DNA of 64,000 bases from JAFKKS01 sp050187875. Its GTDB lineage: Bacteria > Pseudomonadota > Alphaproteobacteria > Rhizobiales > Xanthobacteraceae. The stretch is from positions 37,649 to 101,648 of the forward strand of contig JBFWXB010000012.1 in NCBI GenBank assembly GCA_050187875.1, given 5' to 3'. The notes under the pieces were generated by a model, which did no database searches, was not told the origin of the DNA, and was given only the letters and a program-made list of their open reading frames with translations. Numbering within the stretch: position 1 is the first letter of the stretch; the number at the start of each line of letters is the position of its first letter. Made by a program: the position numbers and the translations under genes. Positions 56,070 through 64,000 of this stretch are shown here, one piece after another.

Positions 56070-59000
56070 TGCGCAAACCCCGATCCATCTTCGTCCGTTG
56101 TGCGCTCATGGCCGTGCTGCTGGTCGCTGTCGTGGTGCTCGGGATTGCCGTTTACGCGATCGCGAGCCGGACGGACGAGAACCAGCAGGGTATGCTCGCC
56201 AGTCTCATCTCGCGCGCGCTTTCGACGCCGGCAACGCAGATCCACATCGGCGGCGTCGATGGTGCGCTCTCTTCCGACGCGACGATCCGTGACGTCAGCA
56301 TCGCTGACAAGGACGGTGTCTGGCTGACGCTCGACCGCGCGCGCCTCGTGTGGCGGCGCAGCGCGCTGCTCGCGGGGCGGTTGGAGATCGATCGTCTCGA
56401 AGTCGGCACGCTGGAGGTGAAGCGAAAGCCGTTGCCATCCGACGAGCCCGTCGCGGAGTCGGACCAACCGATCCTGCCTGATCTTCCGGTGAAAGTGCAG
56501 GTGAAGGACTTCAACCTGCATTCCCTGACACTCGGTCGGTCGATTCTTGGCGAGCCTCTGAGTGTCGCCGCGACCGGCAACACCGAACTGGGCTCGCCCT
56601 CGGAAGGGCTCATCTTCAATCTCGATGCGGTCCGCAAGGATTTCCCCGGCCGGTTCAAAGCGGCGCTCGCTTTCGTTCCGCAAGGAAACGCGCTCACGCT
56701 CGACATCAAGCTCGAGGAGCCCGCCCATGGCCTCTTGTCGAAGATCGGGCGTTTGCCGGGCGAGCCGCCGATCAACTTCACGCTCGGCGGCAAGGGAACA
56801 CTCGATAGCTTTCGCGGCGCCTTGAAACTCGAGGCGGGGCCGACGATCGATGCGACCGGCGCGATCGCCCTCGATCGCAACGGTGATGGCCGGCTGCTGA
56901 CGACCAGGCTCTCAAGTCACCTTGGGCCGCTGTTGCCACCCGTTATCGCGCCGATCTTCGCGGGTGAAACCAACCTCGAGAGCGCGACGCACATCGGTGA
57001 CGACGGCAGCGTCGCCTTGAACGGACTGACGCTCACGAGCCATCTCGCGCAACTCGATGTGAAGGGCGTGTTCGGCGCTGACAAGATGATGGACTTCACG
57101 GCCTCCATCCGTGCGCTGTCAAGCAGCGGCGAAGTGAGCGAGACCGACCAGGGATCGATCCGCAGCCTCGTCTTCGACGGACGCGTGAACGGTCCGGCCA
57201 AGGCGCCGACGGTTTCGGCCAAGCTCGCGATCGCGGAAGCGCATTTGCCGGGTGGCGACGTCGAGAAGCTCGATGCCTCGATGACCGCCGTTCCCGCCGC
57301 CGAACTCACTGATCGTGCGACGAACATCGCGCTCGACGCGAAACTTCAGGTATCCGGTATCGCGCTGCGTGATACGGGGCTCGCAGCAGCGGTCGGCGAC
57401 GAGGTATCGCTGGTGCTCCATGGAAGCACGGACCTGAACGGCCAGGCGAAGGTCGAGCGGCTGCAGGTCGCCACGTCGACGGTTCAAGCAACCTATGCCG
57501 GCGCCGCCGGCCCTGACCGGCTGCATGGCCGCGCGACCGTTACCGCTCCCGATCTTGCCCGTTTCAGCGCGCTCGCGGGACGGAAGCTTTCCGGCGCCGT
57601 GGCGTTCGGCCTCGATCTTGATGGAGCTCCGCGACAGGGCCGCATCGACGCCAAGCTGTCGGGCACGGGCGAGAAGTTTGCGACAGGCTTGTCGGCGCTC
57701 GACGGACTCTTGGGCGCGCGCATCGCGCTCTCTGCCGATGTCAGCGCCGACAGCAACGGCGGCTACACTGTTCGCGCGCTTTCGCTCGACGGCGCTCATG
57801 TTGCGGTTCGTGCCAAAGGAACAGCCGCTCACGATACAAGCAATCTCTCGGCGCGCGTGGACTTGCCCGATCTCGGAGCGGCCGATGAGCGCCTCACAGG
57901 CGTCGGCGCGCTCGACGTCCGCTTGACCGGCGGCTTTGCACATCCCAGCGTTTCGCTCGCGGCGTCCGTCCATCAGGCGACGGCGATGAAGCGCTCCATT
58001 CCGCGTTTGGAGCTGACGGCAACGGTCAACGATATCAATGGATCGTGCGCCATCGAAGCCAAGCTCGATGGCTCCGTCGACGGCAAGCCGGCACGCGGGA
58101 TTGTTCAGGTGAGCCGTCGGCTCCGCGATCAAGCGCGTGAACCGCAACAATCCAATGGCGCCAATCGAGAGCATCAGGAATCGAACGGTCAATCGGCTCC
58201 CGCTTTCGCGGGTTGGGAGGCGAAGACGCTCGACATCGCGATCGGCTCAGTCGTCTTGAAGGGGGCGGGAACGATCGACGAGAAAAACCTCGCGCAAGGA
58301 CAGGTCCGCTTCGCCGCCGGTTCGCTTGCAGACCTATCGGCGCTCACTCTGACCGAACTCACAGGCTCGGCCTCGCTCGACCTCGCGCTTTCCGCTGACG
58401 GCGGCCGGCAATCTGTCCGCCTCGCCGGCAACGGCGCGGGAATCCGCGCCGCCGGTTCTGCGGTTCGTCATTTCGACCTGCGTGTCGACGGCACCGATCT
58501 CTACAATCGCCCGGTGCTCAACGCCGATGCCAAGGCCAACGGCATCGAGGCCGGCGGTCAGACGATTACGAGCGTCAATCTGACCGCGAGAGGCGACGCC
58601 AATGCGAGCGATATCGGTCTGTCGGCCAAGGCGGCGGGATTCGATCTCGATGTCGCAGGTGTTCTGACGCCCGCGGATCAGACGCGGTTCGACCTCAGCC
58701 GCTTCACGGCGCGGCGCGGCAAGAAAGCGATCGCTCTGCAAGGCCCTGCGCGTTTCACGCTCGATGATGGGACCGTGCTGATTGAGCATTTGGCGCTCAA
58801 GATCGGCAACGGCCGCTTCACGCTCGATGGAAAAGCCGGGAAGGTGCTCGACCTCAAAGCCGTCGCGAGCGCCGTTCCGTTAGGCGAAGCCGATATCGCG
58901 ATGCCGGGCCTGGGGCTTGCCGGCGCACTCGACGCTTCAGCGAACATCGGCGGTTCGGCCAGTGCGCCGACGGGTCAGTATAAAGTTTCAGTCAAGCGCT

Positions 59001-60466
59001 TCACGGCGCCGCAGAGCCGAAGCGCCGGTGTGCCGCCGATCGACGTTACTGCGGATGGGCGGCTCGACGGAAGTCACGCGAGCCTCGCCGCCACGATTGC
59101 GGCAGGGAAGGCTGGTACGATCACCGCGTCGGGCACGGTGCCCCTCGACGCGACAGGTGCGATCGCGCTGACGGCGAAAGCCCGCCTCGATGCCGCGATC
59201 GCGAATGTCACGCTGGCGCCCTCCGGCCGCACCGTTTCCGGGGCCGTCCTTGTCGACGCCCGCGTGAGCGGCACGCGCGCGAAGCCTCAGGCCAGCGGCG
59301 TCGCCACCATGAGCGGAGGCTCGTTCCGCGACAGCATGCTCGGCACGCGCCTCGATTCCATCGAGGCAAAAATCACGGCCGAGGGAGAACGCATTTCCGT
59401 CGAACGTCTCACCGCAACGACACCCAACGGCGGCACGTTGTCAGGTTCCGGTCAGGTCCGGATCGCGCCCGACGCCGGTTTCCCCGGTAAGGTCTCGATC
59501 CGCGGGCAACGCGCGACGCTCGCGGCCAGTTCGCTCGTCAACGCGCAGGCGAATCTCGCCATCGACGTCACCGGCGCGCTGGCGCGGGACCCGCGGATCG
59601 TCGGCCGCGTCGATCTCACCCGCGTCAGCGTCGACATTCCAGACCGGCTCCCTTCGACGCTGAAGCCGATCGAAGGCATCGACCACGTCAACGCTTCGGG
59701 CCAGGCGGCGGCGCGCCTCGCAGCCGCGCGCAAGGCGGAGGCGGCGAAGAGTAAAAAGCGCGCCGCACTTTTCGACGCCGCGCTCGACGTGACTGTTTCG
59801 GCGCCGAACCATGTCTTCGTCCATGGCCGCGGGGTCGACGCGGAACTTGGCGGCTCCGTCCATGTGGGCGGGACCACCAACGCTCCGGTGCCGAAGGGCA
59901 GCTTCTCGCTCTACCGCGGGAAGGTGGCGGTGCTCGGAAAGACGCTGACCTTCACCAAAGGGAATCTCTCGTTCAACGGCGATCTCGCGCCCGAACTCGA
60001 CTTCGCCGCCGAGGTCCAGGCCTCCGACATCACCGCGCAGGTCAGCATAACGGGGCCTGCCGTCGCGCCGGTCTTTGCGTTCACGTCGCGGCCGGAACTG
60101 CCGCAGGATGAAATCCTGTCGCGCATCCTGTTCCAGAAAGCGGCAGGCAGCCTGACGACCGCTCAGGCTCTGCAGCTCGCACAGGCAGCCGCGCAGTTCG
60201 CAAGTGGCGGCGAGGGTGTGCTGGATCGCATGCGCCGCTCGCTTGGCGTCGACAGCCTGGATGTGAGCACAGGATCGGGCGGCCCAATGGTCGGCGCGTC
60301 GCGTGCGATCGGCGACCGGTTGAGCGTGGGGGTTCGCACTGGCGCGACCCCGAGCCAATCCGGACTCTCAGCCAATGTGGATGTGACGCGCCACATCCGT
60401 GTGGAATCGGACGTCGATGCGAAAGGCTCGACGTCGGTCGGGATCGGCACGCGATTTGAATGGTGA
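56069..60466 (+). CDS. tamB: Translocation/assembly module inner-membrane protein TamB
   Basis: This 1465-residue protein has an N-terminal inner-membrane anchor (ALMAVLLVAVVVLGIAVYAIA), a very long beta-helical periplasmic part of repeated strands, and a C-terminal DUF490/TamB domain (SFSLYRGKVAVLGKTLTF, then LSRILFQKAAGSLTTAQALQLA, ending IGTRFEW). TamB spans the periplasm and is tied to outer-membrane protein insertion and lipid transport. Its ATG overlaps the tamA stop. A hydrophilic, Gln/Asn-rich segment at about residues 678-715 looks inserted and is encoded by DNA that carries a CCCGC-TTTC-GCGGG hairpin like the palindromic repeats elsewhere in the window. Confidence 0.92.
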   Translation: MRKPRSIFVRCALMAVLLVAVVVLGIAVYAIASRTDENQQGMLASLISRALSTPATQIHIGGVDGALSSDATIRDVSIADKDGVWLTLDRARLVWRRSALLAGRLEIDRLEVGTLEVKRKPLPSDEPVAESDQPILPDLPVKVQVKDFNLHSLTLGRSILGEPLSVAATGNTELGSPSEGLIFNLDAVRKDFPGRFKAALAFVPQGNALTLDIKLEEPAHGLLSKIGRLPGEPPINFTLGGKGTLDSFRGALKLEAGPTIDATGAIALDRNGDGRLLTTRLSSHLGPLLPPVIAPIFAGETNLESATHIGDDGSVALNGLTLTSHLAQLDVKGVFGADKMMDFTASIRALSSSGEVSETDQGSIRSLVFDGRVNGPAKAPTVSAKLAIAEAHLPGGDVEKLDASMTAVPAAELTDRATNIALDAKLQVSGIALRDTGLAAAVGDEVSLVLHGSTDLNGQAKVERLQVATSTVQATYAGAAGPDRLHGRATVTAPDLARFSALAGRKLSGAVAFGLDLDGAPRQGRIDAKLSGTGEKFATGLSALDGLLGARIALSADVSADSNGGYTVRALSLDGAHVAVRAKGTAAHDTSNLSARVDLPDLGAADERLTGVGALDVRLTGGFAHPSVSLAASVHQATAMKRSIPRLELTATVNDINGSCAIEAKLDGSVDGKPARGIVQVSRRLRDQAREPQQSNGANREHQESNGQSAPAFAGWEAKTLDIAIGSVVLKGAGTIDEKNLAQGQVRFAAGSLADLSALTLTELTGSASLDLALSADGGRQSVRLAGNGAGIRAAGSAVRHFDLRVDGTDLYNRPVLNADAKANGIEAGGQTITSVNLTARGDANASDIGLSAKAAGFDLDVAGVLTPADQTRFDLSRFTARRGKKAIALQGPARFTLDDGTVLIEHLALKIGNGRFTLDGKAGKVLDLKAVASAVPLGEADIAMPGLGLAGALDASANIGGSASAPTGQYKVSVKRFTAPQSRSAGVPPIDVTADGRLDGSHASLAATIAAGKAGTITASGTVPLDATGAIALTAKARLDAAIANVTLAPSGRTVSGAVLVDARVSGTRAKPQASGVATMSGGSFRDSMLGTRLDSIEAKITAEGERISVERLTATTPNGGTLSGSGQVRIAPDAGFPGKVSIRGQRATLAASSLVNAQANLAIDVTGALARDPRIVGRVDLTRVSVDIPDRLPSTLKPIEGIDHVNASGQAAARLAAARKAEAAKSKKRAALFDAALDVTVSAPNHVFVHGRGVDAELGGSVHVGGTTNAPVPKGSFSLYRGKVAVLGKTLTFTKGNLSFNGDLAPELDFAAEVQASDITAQVSITGPAVAPVFAFTSRPELPQDEILSRILFQKAAGSLTTAQALQLAQAAAQFASGGEGVLDRMRRSLGVDSLDVSTGSGGPMVGASRAIGDRLSVGVRTGATPSQSGLSANVDVTRHIRVESDVDAKGSTSVGIGTRFEW

Positions 60467-61182
60467 GGGCGGACTGATTTGCGTCGCAACCGTGGTAGCG
60501 CGTCCTAGCAGAGGATCTACGACCGCCGGATCGATCTCGATGAACGGCGTGCCGCGTTCGTTCGCATTTTGTTTGAAGATTGAGACTTCGCGCTCACGTT
60601 CATGCGTCTTGGTAGCCTGTACCAAATACGGACTTTTCATCGTGATAGATGTTTCCGCGCCTGATATAGCCGCGAAGCAGAAATACATAAACTGGCCCTC
60701 GGCCAGGAAACAATCGTCGCAGTGAGCGTATGTGTGTCCGGTGGGGGCTGTCGAGGCCGAGCTGCAGCGGCGCAGGCCCCTTCGGCCGCCGTCGGCCGCC
60801 ATGGGCGGCGGCCGTGTCTATGGCAGCCGCCCATTCAGTCTTGGCGAGATCTACAAGCTCCTCGCCAATCCGGTTTATGTCGGCGCGGTGGTGCACTAGA
60901 TATGCGCGAGGATCCACCAGTGGAGCCTGATGACCTCAACCCGAACGACGTCTTGCTTGTAGGCTCGTCGAACAGAACGACCCTGCCAACCCCGCTCGCC
61001 ACAAAGGCGGGCGACCGTGCCGATTACTATAAAGTGTACAATCGCGCCGCGGTTCACGCGGTGCTGCCGGCCAGAGCTATGCACGCCCACGACGGGACTT
61101 TGCTCGGCTCGCAATTGGCGTCGGGAGGCATTCGCGTGATTTGCAGCGGGCCAATATCATGTCGGAGGTGCGCCGTTGGACC
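60467..61182. other. Degraded intergenic stretch with mobile-element debris
   Basis: These 716 bases between tamB and livF contain a serine-recombinase fragment (60801-60899) but no intact gene that I can support. A minus-strand open frame (60368-60802) antisense to the tamB end has no family resemblance that I recognise. The stretch looks like the remains of an insertion. Confidence 0.5.
60801..60899 (+). pseudogene. Serine site-specific recombinase fragment
   Basis: A 32-codon frame ending in TAG reads GSRPFSLGEIYKLLANPVYVGAV, which matches the segment of large serine recombinases just after the catalytic domain (S.G.IY.LL.NP.Y.G). The rest of the gene, including the catalytic Ser, is not present nearby. 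It is a relic of a mobile element. Confidence 0.6.
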
Positions 61183-61899
61183 TTATGCTTGCTCTAGCGT
61201 GAGATGGCGGCCACGGATGTCGTCCGCTTTGGCCAGCGCTGCGCCGTCTCCCTGCCAGACGATCGTCCCGCCATCGATGATTTGCAGCCGATCGGCCACC
61301 GCCATGCATACGTCAAGGCTCTGCTCGACAAGGAGCATGCTGAGTCCGGCCGCCTTGAGGTCGCGAATGAGATCGACCAGGCGTTCCACGATGACGGGCG
61401 CGAGTCCTTCCGTCGGCTCGTCCAGAAGCAGCAGTTGAGGGCCCGTCACCAGCGCCCGGCCGATCGAAAGCATCTGCTGCTCGCCGCCGGAGAGCTTACC
61501 GCCTGGCGTGCGACGCCGTTCGGCAAGTGCGGGGAACATGGTGAAGACGTCGGCCGGCCGCCAGCGCGAGCCGCGGCGCGCCGCCAGCGTCAGATTTTCC
61601 TCGACGGTCAGCGACCCGAAGATGCCCCGATGCTCGGGAACGAGCGAGAGCCCGCGCCGTGCGATCTCGTACGGCGGCAGGCCGAGGATGCTCTCGCCGC
61701 GGAAGGTGAGCCTGCCTTCGCTACGTGGAAGAAGACCGGTGAGGGCGCGCATGGTAGTAGTTTTGCCCGCGCCATTGCGGCCGAGCAGCGCGACGAGCTC
61801 GCCGTTCTGAATGCGGAGGTTCACGTCCTGGAGGATATGGCTCTTGCCATACCAACCATTCAGCTTGACGGCCTCGATGAGTGCCGCCGCACCACTCAT
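61183..61899 (-). CDS. livF: Branched-chain amino acid-type ABC transporter ATP-binding protein (LivF)
   Basis: This 238-residue ATPase has Walker A LLGRNGAGKTT (38-48), a PYEIARRGLSLVPEHRGIF segment typical of LivF, the LSGGEQQML signature and Walker B LLLLDEPTEGLAP. Its start overlaps the livG stop by four bases. It powers uptake through LivH-LivM. The substrate is not defined, because the binding protein of this transporter is not in view; Liv-type systems in this group often carry carboxylates or aromatics. Confidence 0.92.
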   Translation of the reverse strand: MSGAAALIEAVKLNGWYGKSHILQDVNLRIQNGELVALLGRNGAGKTTTMRALTGLLPRSEGRLTFRGESILGLPPYEIARRGLSLVPEHRGIFGSLTVEENLTLAARRGSRWRPADVFTMFPALAERRRTPGGKLSGGEQQMLSIGRALVTGPQLLLLDEPTEGLAPVIVERLVDLIRDLKAAGLSMLLVEQSLDVCMAVADRLQIIDGGTIVWQGDGAALAKADDIRGRHLTLEQA

Positions 61900-62648
61900 G
61901 TCTGACTCCCGAGATAGGCTGTTCTGACAACAGGGTCGTTTCGAATCCGGTCGGGCACATCCTCCGCGATCTTTCTGCCCTGCGCCATGACGGTGATGCG
62001 ATCCGAGATCGACAGCACCACGCCCATGTTGTGCTCGATCAGAAGCACCGCCATGTTCTTCTTGAGGCCGAGAATGAGCTTTTTCGTTCGATGCACGTCG
62101 TCGATGCTCATGCCGGCGAGGGGCTCGTCGAGGCAGATCATTGTCGGCTGAGCGCCGAGCGCCATCCCGATCTCAAGCGACCGTTGCGCGCCGTGCGAAA
62201 GATCGCCGGCGCGCGTTGCCGCCCGATCTTCGATGCCAACGGCGCGCAAGATTTCGCCGACCTCCTCGGCAATGTCACGGCGGGAAGCGGGCGAGCGCCA
62301 GAACACCCAGCCCTCGCGTTGATGCCGCGCCTGCACGGCGAGACGGACGTTCTCGGCTGCGGACAAGGCTGGATAGATATTCGTGACTTGGAACGATCGC
62401 GCCATGCCAGCCCGCACCCGCCGATGCGCCGACGCGCGCGTGACATCGTGGCCTGCGAAACGGATTGTACCTGCGTTGGGTCGGCGTGCCCCTGTCACCA
62501 CGTTGAAAAAAGTCGTCTTGCCCGCGCCGTTCGGCCCAATCAGTGCATGTATCGTGTTCGGCAGAACGGAAACGGACATATTCGAGAGCGCCTGAAAGTC
62601 GCCGAACCGAACGCCGATTTTTTCAGCGATGAGGATCGGGTCAGGCAT
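61896..62648 (-). CDS. livG: Branched-chain amino acid-type ABC transporter ATP-binding protein (LivG)
   Basis: This 250-residue ATPase has Walker A IGPNGAGKTT (37-46), the LivG-type FNVVTGARRPNAGTI and RSFQVTNIYPALSAAENV blocks, a somewhat unusual signature LSHGAQRSLEIG (His in place of the first Gly, which is common in LivG) and Walker B CLDEPLAGMS. The ATG at 62648 is favoured because it gives the family-length protein and overlaps the livM stop by eight bases. Confidence 0.92.
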   Translation of the reverse strand: MPDPILIAEKIGVRFGDFQALSNMSVSVLPNTIHALIGPNGAGKTTFFNVVTGARRPNAGTIRFAGHDVTRASAHRRVRAGMARSFQVTNIYPALSAAENVRLAVQARHQREGWVFWRSPASRRDIAEEVGEILRAVGIEDRAATRAGDLSHGAQRSLEIGMALGAQPTMICLDEPLAGMSIDDVHRTKKLILGLKKNMAVLLIEHNMGVVLSISDRITVMAQGRKIAEDVPDRIRNDPVVRTAYLGSQT

Positions 62649-63579
62649 CGGCACGCTTTCCCATAAGCCGCGCTCCGATGCTCCAGAGGCCGCCGGGCAG
62701 ATAGAGCACAATGGCGATAAGCAGGAGCGCGATAAGCGCGAGCCAGCGCGCCCAGAACTCGGACAGAAACTCCGAGACAAGGGTATAGAAGCCGGCCCCG
62801 AGAAGCGCGCCGGCTGGCGAGCCGACGCCGCCGATGATCGCCATGACGAGGATGCGTTGGCTCATTTCGAGCTCGATATTGTTTGGCGGAACGAAACCTA
62901 GAAATGCCGCGTGGAGCGCGCCTGAGAGGCCCGCGATTCCGCCAGCGATCGTGAGCGCAACGATCTTGTAGAGCTTAACGTCGTAGCCGATTGCCTCAGT
63001 GCGGGCCTCGTTTTCTCGGATCGCGATCATTACGGTGCCGAACGGTGACGCGTTGAGCCGCTGCACCGCCATGAGCGCTACGAGGAACGTGCCTGCGCTT
63101 AGAACGTAAAACGAAACAGCAGAGGCGACCGGCAGGCCAAAGAGGCTGAAAGTCCGGGGCAAACCCGACAAGCCATTCTCGCCGCCTGTGACGTCCTTCC
63201 AGGCAAGTATGGCGAAATAGCCCATCTGCGCAAACGCGAGGGTCAACATGACAAAATAGACGCCCTGGCGACGCACGATCAGTGCCCCGAGAATTCCAGC
63301 GAGGATGGCGCCGGCGAGCATCGCAAGGACGATGCTCGGTCCGAGCCCATAGCCTGCATCGCGCAGGAGAATGCCGGCAGCGTAGGAGCCGACCCCGAGG
63401 TACAGCCCCTGACCGAACGAAAGGAGCCCGACCGAGCCGAGCAGCAGCGTCACGGACAAGGTCGCGGTTGCGAAGATCGCGGCTTGGCTCGCAAGCGTGG
63501 TTGGCACCAGAAGCGGAAGCAGCACGAGTGCCACCCCGACACCAGCGGTCGTCATATCGGGAAAGCGCGGCGTCGCCAT
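62641..63579 (-). CDS. livM: Branched-chain amino acid-type ABC transporter permease (LivM)
   Basis: This 312-residue inner-membrane permease has about eight to ten helices with the LivM pattern LSFGQGLYLGVGSYAAGIL, RRQGVYFVMLTLAFAQM, IRENEARTEAIGYDV (ATPase contact) and IGGVGSPAGALLGAG. The ATG at 63579 lies two bases after the livH stop; an in-frame TTG slightly upstream is possible. Together with LivH it forms the membrane channel. Confidence 0.92.
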   Translation of the reverse strand: MATPRFPDMTTAGVGVALVLLPLLVPTTLASQAAIFATATLSVTLLLGSVGLLSFGQGLYLGVGSYAAGILLRDAGYGLGPSIVLAMLAGAILAGILGALIVRRQGVYFVMLTLAFAQMGYFAILAWKDVTGGENGLSGLPRTFSLFGLPVASAVSFYVLSAGTFLVALMAVQRLNASPFGTVMIAIRENEARTEAIGYDVKLYKIVALTIAGGIAGLSGALHAAFLGFVPPNNIELEMSQRILVMAIIGGVGSPAGALLGAGFYTLVSEFLSEFWARWLALIALLLIAIVLYLPGGLWSIGARLMGKRADA

Positions 63580-63580
63580 T

Positions 63581-64000
63581 TCAAAAGCGCCCAAGCAGGC
63601 CCGACGGGCGGGCGAGGATCACGAGCGCCATCGAGGCATAGATCATCAATTGCGCGCCCTGCGGCCAGAGCGTGCTCATGATGGATTGGACGAGGCCGAT
63701 TAAGAGGCCGCCGACCAGCGCGCCGGAAAGGGTGCCAAGCCCGCCCACGACAATGACCACGAAAGCAATGCCGAGCGCCTCGACGCTCATGAAAGGCTCG
63801 ACACCGCGAAGCGGTGCCGCAAGGACCCCCGCGAGGCCCGCAAGCGCTCCGCCCAGCGCGAAGGTCGTCATGAACACCCGATCGACATTGATCCCGAGAA
63901 GGCCGACCATCTCAGCACTTTCCGAGCCAGCCCTGAGCACGGCACCTAGTTTCGTGCGCTCCACCACCAGCCAGAGCCCAACCGCAACGAACGCTGCCAC
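63581..64000 (-). CDS. livH: Branched-chain amino acid-type ABC transporter permease (LivH), truncated by window end
   Basis: This is the C-terminal 139 or so residues of LivH. It shows the ATPase-contact loop AVLRAGSESAEMVGLLGINVDRV and the LivH-typical FVVIVVGGLGTLSGALVGGLLIGL, ending in RPSGLLGRF. The frame stays open to the window end at 64000, and family members are about twice as long, so the start lies beyond the window. The operon order is livH-livM-livG-livF. Confidence 0.9.
   Translation of the reverse strand: MAAFVAVGLWLVVERTKLGAVLRAGSESAEMVGLLGINVDRVFMTTFALGGALAGLAGVLAAPLRGVEPFMSVEALGIAFVVIVVGGLGTLSGALVGGLLIGLVQSIMSTLWPQGAQLMIYASMALVILARPSGLLGRF

Noticed and set aside
60368..60802. 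A 144-codon minus-strand frame overlapping the tamB end as a gene
   Set aside because: About a third of it is antisense to tamB, and no family resemblance or convincing ribosome site was seen.
1..64000. CRISPR arrays, tRNA/rRNA genes, complete insertion sequences or prophage modules
   Set aside because: No regularly spaced direct repeats, no tRNA-like or rRNA-like segments and no intact transposase, integrase or phage structural genes were recognised by reading; a dedicated scan was not possible.

Overview
This window is high-GC chromosomal DNA from an alphaproteobacterium, most likely Hyphomicrobiales (Xanthobacteraceae/Bradyrhizobium-like). The evidence is a ChvA/NdvA-type cyclic-glucan exporter, Aap-type amino-acid ABC transporter genes, Liv-type transporters, several CoA-linked catabolic operons, a TamA-TamB pair, and Rhizobiales-style intergenic palindromes. 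I recognised no rRNA, tRNA, CRISPR array or complete insertion sequence. All names come from reading motifs and overall protein resemblance; no database search was run.

Layout. 0-3.6 kb: a TRAP permease tail with pxpABC (5-oxoprolinase). 3.7-5.6 kb: glucan exporter. 5.7-8.7 kb: a ThDP decarboxylase-like enzyme and a class III CoA-transferase. 8.9-14.9 kb: an Lrp regulator, a small membrane protein, then an oxidoreductase / thioesterase / LivK-like binding protein / acyl-CoA synthetase / SDR operon. 15-18.2 kb: two small secreted proteins and a large copper nitrite reductase with fused cytochrome c and extra cupredoxin modules. 18.3-21.8 kb: an arginase-family enzyme with an amino-acid ABC permease and binding protein, divergent from a LysR regulator across a perfect 19-bp palindrome. 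21.8-24 kb: a cupin and a winged-helix/TPR regulator.

24-37.5 kb looks like one catabolic regulon: omega-aminotransferase, MFS transporter, acyl-CoA dehydrogenase, RpiR regulator, SDR, CaiD-like hydratase, a second hydratase/isomerase, a SucCD-like CoA ligase, and an Aap-like binding protein with two permeases. Four copies of a TTTYAW-N12-WTRAAA palindrome with identical spacing sit in front of its four promoters and tie the genes together.

37.7-46.8 kb is the most unusual part: a CRP-type regulator, two TGTGA-N6-TCAC(A/T) sites between two divergent small genes, a 968-residue zinc-ribbon / nucleotidyl cyclase / AAA protein, and, divergently, a four-gene operon of subtilisin-like protease, radical SAM/SPASM enzyme, PqqD-like (RRE) protein and a 166-residue protein with a leader-like N-terminus. 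This resembles a RiPP-type peptide-modification cassette that I do not recognise as a named system. A dispersed palindromic element is inserted, in frame, into the PqqD-like gene.

46.8-54 kb: a molybdenum hydroxylase large subunit, a gene-poor stretch with repeat debris, DoxX, an O-methyltransferase divergent from an OhrR/MarR regulator, a rifampin ADP-ribosyltransferase (arr), a YdeI-like protein and an ICMT-like membrane methyltransferase; this part looks accessory. 54-60.5 kb: tamA-tamB. 60.5-61.2 kb: debris including a serine-recombinase fragment. 61.2-64 kb: livF-livG-livM-livH, with livH cut by the window end.
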